Shown: positions 42,695 to 53,854, numbered from the stretch's first letter. The stretch is DNA of 64,000 nt from Blastococcus sp. Marseille-P5729 (GCF_900292035.1 NZ_OMPO01000001.1:1247192-1311191); one strand, 5' to 3'. The notes: generated by a model from the letters alone, not told the origin. Translations and numbers: made by a program.

Positions 42695-44503
42695 ATGTCC
42701 GTTCCCAACGAGGTGCGCGCCCGCTGGTCGGCGCGCGATCGCGCTCTTGACCAGTCCGGAGTCGACACGTCCGCAGATACCGCCATGATCCGTACCGAGA
42801 TTCAGGAGTCCTGGCGCCGCTGCCGGATGACTGGCGTTGCGCCGGGGGCAGCGGCTCTGCCATACACCGCCGACCTGCCCGAGGACAGCCGCCTGCGCCG
42901 GGCCGCGGAGCCCATACTTAGCCGCCTTGCCGAGCAGTTAGCCGATTCGGGCGCGACGATCCTGTTGGCGGACAGCGCCGCGCGGATCGTCGACCGCCGG
43001 GTCGGAAGCCACAGGATGCGCGATCGCCTCGACGATGCGAACGTGGCCCCAGGGTTCGGATTCGCTGAGGAGAGCAGCGGCACCAACGGCATCGGCACCG
43101 CACTAGAGGAACGGCGGCTGTTCGCGGTGCAAGGTGGAGAGCATTATCGCGAGTCGCTGCAGAACCTCGCCTGCGTTGGCAAACCGATCGTCCATCCAGT
43201 CGGCCGGGGTGTCGAGGGAATCCTCGACATTACCTGCGACCTACCCAGCGCCAGCCCATTGATGGCCCCGCTGGTTGAGGCCGCGGTCCGCGAGATCGAA
43301 CAAGAGCTCTACGACATGGCCTCCAACGACGAACGCGCATTGCTCGAGGAGTTCCTGCGTACCTCACGCCGTGGCGGCTCGGCGGTCGTCACTCTCAGCA
43401 ACGATATGGTGATGACCAATCCGGCGGCAGCGCGGCTGCTCCAGCCGTCCGATCAGGCCTACCTGTGGGCTTGGGCATGCGAGCGACTCAGCGGGTCCGA
43501 CGAGGTGATGGGCGAGCTGCAGCTGGCCAGCGACATGACTGTTCTCGCGAAGGCGCGTCGACTGGCTGACCTCCGCCGCACAATGGGCGTCGTCCTAGAG
43601 CTTCGCGTAGTGCCCGGCCGTCGAGGTAATTCGCAATGCTCGCCCAGCGGGCACGGGCCAGCGAGGGCAAGGCTCGCTGGGCGAAGCAGGGCCACCAGCA
43701 GGCTCAATGCCGAACTCGACCTCGTTGCCAACCAACCGGGGCCTACGCTGATCACGGGCGAGCCAGGCGTCGGTAAGAGGCACGCCGCGCGGCGGTTACA
43801 TGACGTCTGGGCAAGCCCTGACAGTCAGCTCCATGAGCTCGATCTCGGGCTCATCGAAGGGTCGAGAGCCCGTTACTGGGGATTCGAGTTGCGCCACCAC
43901 CTCGCTCGTGGCGCGACGGTCGTACTGCACAACGTCGCCGGTGCGGATCCCGCCCTCATGCCTCACTTGATGGCTGCGATCGACCGTTCCGTCGAGCAGG
44001 GCTGGCGGTTGATCGTTACCGGCCCGGAGATCGCTGAGGGACTGATCGCCCGCGTGCAGGCCCGATTCGATCGGAGGGTCGCCATATCTCCACTGACCCT
44101 GCGCGACGACGAGATCGAGGATCTCGCCAATGAGATCCTTGCCGAGCGCGCCCGGCCGGGCCGCGGAGCCCAGCGAATTCAACCCGCCGTCCTGCAGGCG
44201 CTCCGCGCCCGCTCATGGCCGGGGAACGTCCGCGAGTTGCGATCGGTCATCGAATCCGCGGCTGCCCGCGCCCTCGGCGGAGACATCGCGCTACAGCACC
44301 TGCCTACCGGATACCGTCAGCCGCCTACGGCGAAGGTTCACTCGGTCCTGGAACGCGCCGAACTGGACGCCCTGCTGACCGTCCTCGCCGAGTGCCGTGG
44401 CAATAAGGCCCTCGCAGCGCGGAGGCTGGGTGTGGCCCGATCGACGCTCTATCGGAAGGTCCGCGAGTTCGGCATCGACACCGACCGCTTCATTAGCCCG
44501 TAG
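42695..44503 (+). CDS. GAF/AAA/Fis-type transcriptional regulator (AcoR-like) without sigma-54 contact motif
   Basis: A 602-aa regulator. The N-terminal part (to about residue 210) is an AcoR-like sensory/GAF region with ESSGTNGIGTALEERRLFAV and CVGKPIVHPVGRGVEGILDI. The middle (about 350-520) is an AAA-like domain with Walker A TGEPGVGKRHAARRL and SWPGNVRELRSVIESA, but the GAFTGA loop that touches sigma-54 and the normal GESGTGKE form are missing. The C terminus is a Fis helix-turn-helix (NKALAARRLGVARSTLYRKVREF). Actinobacteria mostly lack sigma-54, so it probably works with sigma-70 type polymerase. It likely senses a ketone and controls the monooxygenase and lactonase genes. Confidence 0.87.
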   Translation: MSVPNEVRARWSARDRALDQSGVDTSADTAMIRTEIQESWRRCRMTGVAPGAAALPYTADLPEDSRLRRAAEPILSRLAEQLADSGATILLADSAARIVDRRVGSHRMRDRLDDANVAPGFGFAEESSGTNGIGTALEERRLFAVQGGEHYRESLQNLACVGKPIVHPVGRGVEGILDITCDLPSASPLMAPLVEAAVREIEQELYDMASNDERALLEEFLRTSRRGGSAVVTLSNDMVMTNPAAARLLQPSDQAYLWAWACERLSGSDEVMGELQLASDMTVLAKARRLADLRRTMGVVLELRVVPGRRGNSQCSPSGHGPARARLAGRSRATSRLNAELDLVANQPGPTLITGEPGVGKRHAARRLHDVWASPDSQLHELDLGLIEGSRARYWGFELRHHLARGATVVLHNVAGADPALMPHLMAAIDRSVEQGWRLIVTGPEIAEGLIARVQARFDRRVAISPLTLRDDEIEDLANEILAERARPGRGAQRIQPAVLQALRARSWPGNVRELRSVIESAAARALGGDIALQHLPTGYRQPPTAKVHSVLERAELDALLTVLAECRGNKALAARRLGVARSTLYRKVREFGIDTDRFISP

Positions 44504-44691
44504 CCGAGTGCTGGCCGAGGTCCGCAACCACAGTTCGGCGTGCCCCCGACGGCCATCCCGCGCTGGCGCGTCTGCCAGGCGCGATGGAGGTCGCCGTCGC
44601 TTCCGCTCCGCGCTTCGGCCGACGACCACCTTCCCGACGACCACTTTCCCGGCGACCGTCGGCGGAAGGCGACCGCCAGCCAAGGGTGCAG

Positions 44692-47271
<2,580 letters not shown>

Positions 47272-47354
47272 GTGCGGTCTCCTCGAAAGTCATTGAACAT
47301 TCAGGGCGCCGCACCCGTGCTTGCCGAATACGGCGACATAGATGTAACGCCGTC

Positions 47355-47383
47355 CAAAGTTGAGCCTATTCCGCTCAACTTTG
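47355..47383 (-). promoter_or_regulatory. HAIR element (HspR operator) of clpB
   Basis: CAAAGTTGAGC and GCTCAACTTTG form a perfect 11-bp inverted repeat with a seven-base spacer. The core TTGAGC-N7-GCTCAA matches the HspR-associated inverted repeat, whose consensus is CTTGAGT-N7-ACTCAAG. It lies 84-112 bases before the clpB ATG. Confidence 0.82.
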
Positions 47384-47466
47384 AATCTCCACACTGGGCC
47401 GAAACCAGCTGTCTGTTGGCGTGAACCGCACGCAACACACCCAACCCCGGTGCGCCCACCCCGCCG

Positions 47467-47494
47467 ATTCTAGAAACTGCGTTAGAATTCTAGA
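47467..47494 (+). promoter_or_regulatory. Candidate VapBC operator
   Basis: ATTCTAGA occurs at 47467-47474 and again at 47487-47494, ending one base before the vapB ATG. Each contains the palindrome TCTAGA. Paired short palindromes over the start are typical sites for VapBC autorepression; spacing between repeats is 20 bases. Confidence 0.55.
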
Positions 47495-47495
47495 C

Positions 47496-47744
47496 ATGGC
47501 ACTATCGATCAAGACCTCGGAGGCCGACGAGCTCGCCCGCGAGCTCGCGCGGCTCACCCGTGAGTCGCTGACCGAGGCCGTGACGATCGCGCTGCGAGAA
47601 CGGCTCGAGCGGATACGCCGGGAGGCCGCCATTGACGTTGCGCACTCGATCGAGCGCGTATCGATCGAGTTTCGCGAGCACGCCCGCGACGACCGCAGCG
47701 CCGACGAGATCATCGGCTACGACGAGCACGGCCTTCCGGCGTGA
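47496..47744 (+). CDS. vapB: Type II antitoxin VapB
   Basis: An 82-aa antitoxin. The start MALSIKTSEADELARELARL is typical of the Rv0623/VapB30-like family and avoids an upstream extension without a ribosome site. The N-terminal ribbon-helix-helix (to about residue 45) binds the operator, and the acidic C-terminal tail (FREHARDDRSADEIIGYDEH) wraps the toxin. It overlaps vapC by four bases (GTGA). Confidence 0.9.
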   Translation: MALSIKTSEADELARELARLTRESLTEAVTIALRERLERIRREAAIDVAHSIERVSIEFREHARDDRSADEIIGYDEHGLPA

Positions 47745-48148
47745 GCGATTCCGGCAGCATTGAGCCCGTCGCCGTCGACACGTCGGCCGTCATCGCCGTC
47801 CTGAAGGGCGAGCGGGATCGTGACCGGATCGTCGAGCAGCTACGAGCGGCCGAAAGCCGGTTGATCAGCGCGGCGACCGCAGTCGAGCTCGGCATCGTGG
47901 TCGAATCCCTGACAGACGGACGCACGCCGCTCGAGCGAGTCCTCGCCGACTTCGACCTAACCGTCGTCCCCCTCGACGAGTCGCAGCTGCGCATCGCCAT
48001 GGAAGGATGGCGGCGATTCGGGAAGGGCCGGAACCCGGCGGGCCTCAACTACGGCGACTGCTTCTCGTATGCGCTCGCACGCAGCCGCGAGATCCCACTG
48101 GTGTACGTCGGCGACGACTTCACCAAGGCCGGGTTCACGACCCCCTGA
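47741..48148 (+). CDS. vapC: Type II toxin VapC, PIN-domain ribonuclease
   Basis: A 135-aa PIN nuclease starting at GTG. The four acidic site residues are present: VDTSAVIAVLKGE, TAVELGIVVES, NYGDCFSYALA and YVGDDFTKAG. VapC toxins cleave tRNA or rRNA and are blocked by VapB. The last 100 bases overlap the converging membrane-protein gene on the other strand, which is unusual and suggests that the vapBC pair landed at the 3' end of that gene. Confidence 0.93.
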   Translation: MSDSGSIEPVAVDTSAVIAVLKGERDRDRIVEQLRAAESRLISAATAVELGIVVESLTDGRTPLERVLADFDLTVVPLDESQLRIAMEGWRRFGKGRNPAGLNYGDCFSYALARSREIPLVYVGDDFTKAGFTTP

Positions 48149-48786
48149 CGCGATTCCGGAGCGCCGGCGACACGGCGGACGTCGGCCAGAAATGCCTTCG
48201 GGTCGTCGGCGTACACCGCGATGACGTCGACCCTCTCGGTGCCGTGCGGCAGCCGGATCGTCGTCGGCTCCTCGAGCGTGATGTCGAGATTGGTCTGGTC
48301 GGCGACGCGCAGGTGGTAGGTCGTTCGGCCCTCTGCGGTGGTGAGGGCGGGTTCCTTGTCGCGGCGGGTACGGCTCCGCAGCTCGACCGAGTCGATCGTC
48401 GCCCAGCTCAGCGGCACGTCGATCTCGGGCCCGTAGCGCACCCTGATCCCGTCATCGCCGACGGCGTGCGGCCGCGAGAGGACGCCGCACAGCTGCCCGG
48501 CCATCATCGCGACCGTCCAGATGCCCAACAGCAGCAGCGGGAGCCGGACCGCGGGCCAGCGGTGGACCATGATGTCGACGACGACTACCTCGATCGCGCA
48601 GACGAGGAGGAACACCGTCAGCATCGGAGCGATCGCGCGGTGATAGTCGTGCGCACGCATTCCCGCGGGAACGCGCGGACGTCGGGCCAGCTGGCGCCAG
48701 ATGCTCTTGTACCCGCGCCACTCCATCAGCACGGCGCGCTTGAAGAGGTAACCAGGCCTCTGCCAGGCAGGACGGCGCCCGCTCAT
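48049..48786 (-). CDS. Membrane protein with PH-like domain
   Basis: A 245-aa protein. Two helices (AIAPMLTVFLLVCAIEVVVV; LPLLLLGIWTVAMMAGQLCG) separate a basic N terminus from a C-terminal strand-rich domain (IRVRYGPEIDVPLSWATIDS, TYHLRVADQTNLDITLE, DVIAVYADDPKAFL), which looks like a bacterial PH-like fold. The last 33 residues are encoded opposite vapC and look low in structure, so the original C terminus may have been replaced. It overlaps the MerR gene by four bases, and its role may be tied to that regulator. Confidence 0.65.
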   Translation of the reverse strand: MSGRRPAWQRPGYLFKRAVLMEWRGYKSIWRQLARRPRVPAGMRAHDYHRAIAPMLTVFLLVCAIEVVVVDIMVHRWPAVRLPLLLLGIWTVAMMAGQLCGVLSRPHAVGDDGIRVRYGPEIDVPLSWATIDSVELRSRTRRDKEPALTTAEGRTTYHLRVADQTNLDITLEEPTTIRLPHGTERVDVIAVYADDPKAFLADVRRVAGAPESRQGVVNPALVKSSPTYTSGISRLRASAYEKQSP

Positions 48787-49667
48787 CGCGACCGCTCCAT
48801 AAGCCGCCGCGCGACCTCTCGCTGCGCCGGGTCGGGCATGAAGAACGCGAGGTCGTCGTCGTGCGGCATCTCGGCCGGCTCGGCCCCCGTGATGAGGCGG
48901 CTGACGACTGTGGTCTGCAGCAGCAGGTCGACGAGCGCATCGATACGCCCGTCGACCTCCCGCGGACGCTTTCCTTCCAGCGCGGCGAACTCACTCATGA
49001 TGCGCAGCGCCGACCTCAGCTGCTGCGGGTCATCGGCGAGCGCTACGTACGCTGCGGTGACCTCGTCGGGCAGCTGCCCCGACAGCGCCAAGATCTCGAG
49101 CATCTCCCGATCACGCTCGACAACGGCGCGGGCCCGCGCGGCCGCCGAGTCGTCGGCGGGATCGCCCACCGCCGGGTCTGCGGGGTCCGAGTCGGTGACT
49201 AGCTCTGCGGCTGCGGCGTCGGCGACCCTGTCGAAGGCATCGGCGAGCGCAGGCGCGAGGCTGCTGAGTCGGCGTCCGCTCGCGACCGACTGCTGGATCT
49301 GCTCCAGCGCATTGAGCTGGCGGGTCAGCCGGTCGCGCTCCGCCTGGATCGTCTGGGCGACGATCGCGAGATCGTGCTCGACAGAGCGCCCGTCGCCGTG
49401 GTCGCTCTCGCGGGCGAGCAGGTCGCCGACGGTCGCCAGCGGCACGCCCGCCTTGCTCAGCCAGGTGATGCGCAGCATGCGCACGAGGTCGGCCAGCTCG
49501 TACTCGCGGTAGCCGTTGGCCCGACGCGCAGGCTCGGGCAGCAGCCCGAGCTGGTGGTAGTGCCGCACGGTGCGGGTCGTCGTCCGCGCCGCCTGCGCGA
49601 TGGCCGAGCACGGCTGGTCGTTCGCGGACGACGATCCATCGGTCGGCGCCACCCGGGGTGGGGTCAC
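48783..49667 (-). CDS. MerR-family regulator with long effector region
   Basis: A 294-aa regulator. The winged helix-turn-helix (about residues 20-90) has TTTRTVRHYHQLGLLPEPARR and YREYELADLVRMLRITWLSKAGVPL, followed by a long coiled coil and an effector domain rich in Ala, Asp and Glu. The first 20 residues do not look like a normal MerR opening, which is usually RIGELA; SAIAQAARTTTR may be its altered remnant. Its upstream end overlaps a truncated DUF1801 gene. It shares a 4-bp overlap with the membrane protein downstream and may regulate it. Confidence 0.8.
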   Translation of the reverse strand: MTPPRVAPTDGSSSANDQPCSAIAQAARTTTRTVRHYHQLGLLPEPARRANGYREYELADLVRMLRITWLSKAGVPLATVGDLLARESDHGDGRSVEHDLAIVAQTIQAERDRLTRQLNALEQIQQSVASGRRLSSLAPALADAFDRVADAAAAELVTDSDPADPAVGDPADDSAAARARAVVERDREMLEILALSGQLPDEVTAAYVALADDPQQLRSALRIMSEFAALEGKRPREVDGRIDALVDLLLQTTVVSRLITGAEPAEMPHDDDLAFFMPDPAQREVARRLMERSR

Positions 49668-49959
49668 CGGCGTCCCGGCGGTGATGTGGGGACCATCGAT
49701 CGTCGGGTACGGCGAGCTGCACTATGTCTACGAGTCGGGGCGCGAGGGAGACATGCCGCGCGTCGGGTTCAGCCCGCGCGGTGCATCGACATCGCTCTAT
49801 GGTCTGTTCGGACACCCCGGCACCGACGAGCTGCTCGCTCAGCTCGGTAAGCACCGTCGCGCCGTCTCCTGCCTCTACGTCAACAAGCTGGCGGAGGTCG
49901 ACCTCTGCGTCCTGCGCGAGCTGGTGACGCTGGGGTGGGCCGCCAGCGCCGCCCCGTAG
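49663..49959 (+). pseudogene. 5'-truncated DUF1801 protein gene
   Basis: About 98 codons encode the DUF1801 core, VMWGPSIVGYGELHYVYESG, VGFSPRGASTSLYGLFG and CLYVNKLAEVDLCVLRELV, to a normal C terminus. The usual first 35-40 residues are missing; the frame runs back into the divergent MerR gene without a plausible start. Either it is a decayed gene or it uses a non-canonical start and short N terminus. Family members bind iron or act in iron-related chaperone-like roles, which is not well established. Confidence 0.65.
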
Positions 49960-50024
49960 CCCCACCTCTTGCCAAGGAGCAGCATGATCCGCCGCGGCCG
50001 GCCCTCTCAGCATGCCGTCTCTGG

Positions 50025-51977
50025 CTACCAGATGCGGACGCGGTCGGCGGGGTCGAGCCAGAGGCCGTCGTCGGACGTCGTCCCGAAGGCCTCGTGGAAC
50101 TCGTCCAGGTTGCGCACGATGTTGGCGCGGAACTCCGGCGGGCTGTGCGGATCGATGGTGAGGTACTGCCGCTCCTGCTCGAGTCGACGCTTGACTCGCC
50201 AGCAGAATGCCCAGTTCATGAACAGCCGGCGCGAGCCCGCGGGGTCGGCGATGCCGTCGGACGGCGCACCCAGAGAGATCTGATAGGCCTTGTGGCCGAT
50301 GGTCAGCCCGCCGAGGTCCCCGATGTTCTCGCCCACCGTGAGCGCGCCGTTGACCCGCTCATCGGGCAGGTTGCGCGGCGCGAACCCGTCGTACTGCTCG
50401 ATCAGCGCCTTGGACTTGACCTCGAAGGCCGCCTTGTCGGCGGCGCTCCACCAGTCATTGAGGTTGCCTGCCCCGTCGTACTGCGCGCCCTGGTCATCGA
50501 ACCCGTGCCCGATCTCGTGACCGATCACCGAGCCGATCCCTCCGTAGTTCTCAGCTGCATCGGCGTCCGGCGAGAAGAATGGCTTCTGCAGGATGCCGGC
50601 AGGGAAGCAGATCTCGTTGGTGCCAGGGTTGTAGTAGGCGTTCACCGTCTGCGGCAGCATGAACCACTCGTCCCGGTCAACCGGGGCCCCGATCTTGGCC
50701 AGCTCCCGGTCAGTCTCGAACGCGGCCGCCGCATGCGCGTTGCCAAGCAGGTCGTCACCGACCTCGAGGGCCGAGTAGTCGCGGAACTCATCCGGGTAAC
50801 CGATCTTCGGCCGGAAGGTGTCGAGCTTCTCGAGCGCCCGCTGCTTGGTCTCGGCCGTCATCCAGTCCAGCTGCTCGATCGACGTGCGGTACGCCGTGAG
50901 CAGGTTGTCGACCAGCTCGTCCATCATCTCCTTTGCCCGCGGCGGGAAGTGCCGTGCGACGTACAGCTCCCCGACCGCCTCGCCGATGGCGCCCTCGACG
51001 AAGCCGACCGCGCGCTTCCACCGGGCTCGCAGCTCGGGCGTGCCGCTCAGGGTGCGTCCGTAGAAGTCGAAGTTCGCCTCGACGATCTCGTCCGCGAGGT
51101 ACGGCGCGGCGGCGCTCAGCACCCGGACGAGCAACCAGTCGCGCCACTTCTCGATCGGCACGTCATCGAGAACATTCGATAGATGCTTTAGGTATGACGG
51201 TTGGCGCACGCACACCTCGGCGAGAGTGCGCTGGTCACCGCCGAGCGCGCCCACGTACGCAGTCCAGTCGAAGCTCGGCGCGAGCGCGGTCAGCTCCTCG
51301 AAGGTGGTCAGGTTGTAGGTCTTCTGCACGTCGCGGGTCTCGGCCCGCTCCCAATGGCCAGCCGCCAGCCGGGTCTCGACCTCGAGGATGCTCACGGCCG
51401 CGGCCGAGGGATCGTCGTGCTCGGCGAAGGCGAGCATCCGCGCGAGATGCGCGAGGTACTTGTCGCGTACGTCGGCGAACTTCTCGTCGCGGTAATAGGA
51501 CTCGTCGGGCAGCCCGAGCCCGCCCTGCAGGATGTTGACGAGGTACCGGTCGGAGTTACGGTCGTCGGTGTCGATGTACATACCGAACAGTCCCGAGCCG
51601 CCGGTCCGCTCGAAGCCGCCGAGAAAGGCCGCCATCTCCCGGACGTCGGTGAGCTCGCCGACCGCCCTGATCTGCGGTTCCAGCGGCCCAATCCCGCGGG
51701 CGTTCACGGCCTCGACGTCCATGAACGAGGCGTACAGTGCGGCGATCTTCGCGCCGTCCTCAGTCAGGCTCGCCGGCTCGGACGCAGCCAGCTCCTCCAC
51801 GATGGCGTGAACCTGCTGCTCGGCGGCGTCCGCGAGCTCCACGAACGGCCCCCAGCTCGACCGGTCGCTCGGGATCTGGGTCGCCTCGAGCCAGCGTCCG
51901 TTGACGTGCCCGAAGAGGTCGTCCTGCGGCCGGATGTCGAGGTTCATGCCCGCGCGGGCGTCATCGAGAGTGCTCAC
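50025..51977 (-). CDS. M13 (neprilysin-like) zinc metallopeptidase
   Basis: A 650-aa peptidase. The GTG at 51977 gives the typical actinobacterial N terminus ending before DIRPQDDLFGHVNGRWL. Zinc and catalytic motifs are VIGHEIGHGFDDQGAQYD (HEXXH) and ENIGDLGGL (third ligand Glu); substrate motif NAYYNPGTNEICFPAGIL and the C-terminal SPPEFRANIVRNLDEFHEAF, with CWR nearby, are complete. No signal peptide is seen, so it is cytoplasmic like its mycobacterial relatives (Zmp1-like), which degrade peptides. Confidence 0.95.
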   Translation of the reverse strand: MSTLDDARAGMNLDIRPQDDLFGHVNGRWLEATQIPSDRSSWGPFVELADAAEQQVHAIVEELAASEPASLTEDGAKIAALYASFMDVEAVNARGIGPLEPQIRAVGELTDVREMAAFLGGFERTGGSGLFGMYIDTDDRNSDRYLVNILQGGLGLPDESYYRDEKFADVRDKYLAHLARMLAFAEHDDPSAAAVSILEVETRLAAGHWERAETRDVQKTYNLTTFEELTALAPSFDWTAYVGALGGDQRTLAEVCVRQPSYLKHLSNVLDDVPIEKWRDWLLVRVLSAAAPYLADEIVEANFDFYGRTLSGTPELRARWKRAVGFVEGAIGEAVGELYVARHFPPRAKEMMDELVDNLLTAYRTSIEQLDWMTAETKQRALEKLDTFRPKIGYPDEFRDYSALEVGDDLLGNAHAAAAFETDRELAKIGAPVDRDEWFMLPQTVNAYYNPGTNEICFPAGILQKPFFSPDADAAENYGGIGSVIGHEIGHGFDDQGAQYDGAGNLNDWWSAADKAAFEVKSKALIEQYDGFAPRNLPDERVNGALTVGENIGDLGGLTIGHKAYQISLGAPSDGIADPAGSRRLFMNWAFCWRVKRRLEQERQYLTIDPHSPPEFRANIVRNLDEFHEAFGTTSDDGLWLDPADRVRIW

Positions 51978-52006
51978 GACGATCGACCTTAGTATGGCTC
52001 GCGGCT

Positions 52007-52062
52007 CAGCGACCGGAGCTCGACAACCGGAGCTCGACAACCGGAGCTCAGCGACCGGAGCT
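52007..52062. repeat. Four short tandem repeats between the M13 and PhoD genes
   Basis: ACCGGAGCTC occurs at 52012, 52026, 52040 and 52053 with periods of 14, 14 and 13 bases. The array covers the last codons of phoD. It may have arisen by slippage. Confidence 0.8.
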
Positions 52063-53799
52063 CTCCAGGCCGGCCTCGGGGCTCCCCACGTTCTCGGAGA
52101 TCTCGTCGTCGCCCTCGGTGGTCACCATGACGCGCGACACGAGTTCGAGGCGCGGTGTCTGGGTCTGCTCGTCGTCGATGACGCCCGACTCCCACCGGAG
52201 CTCCAGACCGTCGGGCTGCACGATCACGGTCGCCAGGTTGTTGTCGAACCACGGTCCGAGGATCTTCCATCGATGCTCAGGCTCGGTCACCTTCTTGGTG
52301 CGTTTGACGATGAAGTGCATCGGTGCCGCGAGCCTGCGGGCAGCGAGGGTGTGACCCGCCCGAATGAACCGCGGCAACGGGTTGCGGATCGGGGAGCAGA
52401 CGGCCTGCAGCACCCGAGAGGCTCCGCTTCCCAACGCGTCCTCCGGCAGCGACGCCACGAACGAGTTGTGCACGTCACCGGACAGGAAGGTGATCGTGCG
52501 CGGCGGGGTGCCGCGCCGTCCGGTCGCGACCTCGACGACCGCGTCGTACACCTCATGGAAAGAGTCCTGGAAGGCTGCCCAGTGCTCGAGGTCGACCGCG
52601 CGGCGCACCCGCTCGCCAAGCCAGGCAGCCGCTCGTCCCCACGCACCTTGGGACATCGCCTCGTTGAGCGCTTCCAGGTCGTGGATCCCGGGCAGCAGCA
52701 GGAACGGCAAGGAGGTACCGAGGAAGAGGTTCTCGACGTCCCCGGTCAGCTGCGTCTGCAGCCAGCGCATCTCATCGGCGTCCAGCATCCGCCGGTTGTC
52801 CGGGTCGAGATCCCGCGCCGCCCGCGAGTCGATCATCACCAGCCGGTTCGGCGCGAGGTCGACCGTGTAGCTCCACCGATAGACGGTCGGATCCTTGTCG
52901 ACCCGCTCCGCCAGCGACATCACCACCTCGGTCACGTCGCACTCACCCGCGGCGGGATCGTGTCCAGCGATCAGCTGCCAGATCTGGTCCGCGGCGAGAT
53001 CGTCGGGGCTCAGATTCCCGCAGTGCTGGTACACCCAGTAGGAAGACAGCGCGCCGACGATGCGGTCATGCCACCATGGGAGCTCGTTCATCTCACGGTG
53101 CCAGTCGCGCGAGGTGTTCCAGTCGTCGCGGACGTCGTGGTCGTCGAAGATCATCACGCTGGGCACGCTCGCAAGCAGCCACCGGTTGACCGGGTCGCTC
53201 CAGGCGAGCCGGTACAGGTGGGCGTACTCGGTGTAGTCCTTCAGCTCCTCCCCGGGCGGCTCGTCCAAGCCGCGACGCTGGTCGATGAACTCCCGCATCG
53301 CATCGGAGGTCTCGTCGGCGTACACCTGGTCGCCCAGGAAGGCGATCATCGTGGGCCACTCGTCGCGGTCCTTCGTCAGCGCATCGAGCGCGTAGGCGCG
53401 CAGTGCATCCACGCCGTTGCTGGCGTTTCCCGCGGCGTCGTGCGGCACGCTGGTGCGGCACGACCCGAACGCGAGACGCAGCGGACGGTCAGGATCCAGC
53501 GTGCTCAGCCGGGGCGGGGGCAGATCGGAGTCCGGCTGGGGCCATACCCGTTCGTCGTCCAGCAGGACCTCGTACTCGACCGAGGTGCCCGGTTCCAACC
53601 CGTCACAAACGACTAGCGCGTAGTGGAACTCCAGCACGCGGAAGGTGGGCGCGCTCCATCTGCGCTCGCCAGCGCGTACCGTGACCACGCCCCCGCGAGC
53701 GGTCTGCACCCAGACCGAGGCCGTGCTGGTGGTAACCATCCTGAGCAGGGGGCCAAGGACGATCGGCTCGTCGCGGAGCCCGTGCGCGCTAGTTGACAC
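52048..53799 (-). CDS. phoD: PhoD-like metallophosphatase
   Basis: A 583-aa phosphatase of the PhoD/PAP superfamily. An N-terminal fibronectin-like domain (to about 110) precedes the metallophosphatase domain: LAFGSCRTS, IAFLGDQVYADE, VMIFDDHDVRDDWN, VMIDSRAARDL and FLSGDVHNSFVASL, which carry the metal ligands. There is no Tat signal peptide, unlike secreted PhoD, so it is probably intracellular. It hydrolyses phosphodiesters or phosphomonoesters. The C-terminal tail (EGDDEISENVGSPEAG) is acidic. Monocistronic. Confidence 0.88.
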   Translation of the reverse strand: MSTSAHGLRDEPIVLGPLLRMVTTSTASVWVQTARGGVVTVRAGERRWSAPTFRVLEFHYALVVCDGLEPGTSVEYEVLLDDERVWPQPDSDLPPPRLSTLDPDRPLRLAFGSCRTSVPHDAAGNASNGVDALRAYALDALTKDRDEWPTMIAFLGDQVYADETSDAMREFIDQRRGLDEPPGEELKDYTEYAHLYRLAWSDPVNRWLLASVPSVMIFDDHDVRDDWNTSRDWHREMNELPWWHDRIVGALSSYWVYQHCGNLSPDDLAADQIWQLIAGHDPAAGECDVTEVVMSLAERVDKDPTVYRWSYTVDLAPNRLVMIDSRAARDLDPDNRRMLDADEMRWLQTQLTGDVENLFLGTSLPFLLLPGIHDLEALNEAMSQGAWGRAAAWLGERVRRAVDLEHWAAFQDSFHEVYDAVVEVATGRRGTPPRTITFLSGDVHNSFVASLPEDALGSGASRVLQAVCSPIRNPLPRFIRAGHTLAARRLAAPMHFIVKRTKKVTEPEHRWKILGPWFDNNLATVIVQPDGLELRWESGVIDDEQTQTPRLELVSRVMVTTEGDDEISENVGSPEAGLESSGR

Positions 53800-53854
53800 C
53801 AGTACGTTCTAGCGGATCCGGCGGCTCCGCGCCCAGCGAACGAGCAATCACTCC

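Noticed and set aside
42695-44503. Sigma-54-dependent activator
   Set aside because: The AAA domain lacks GAFTGA and a proper Walker A, so sigma-54 use is not supported, although the family otherwise fits.
44504-44691. Small ORFs in the gap between the regulator gene and clpB
   Set aside because: Frames are Arg/Pro/Ser-rich, without ribosome sites; the short direct repeat GACGACCAC is the only feature and was judged too weak to list.
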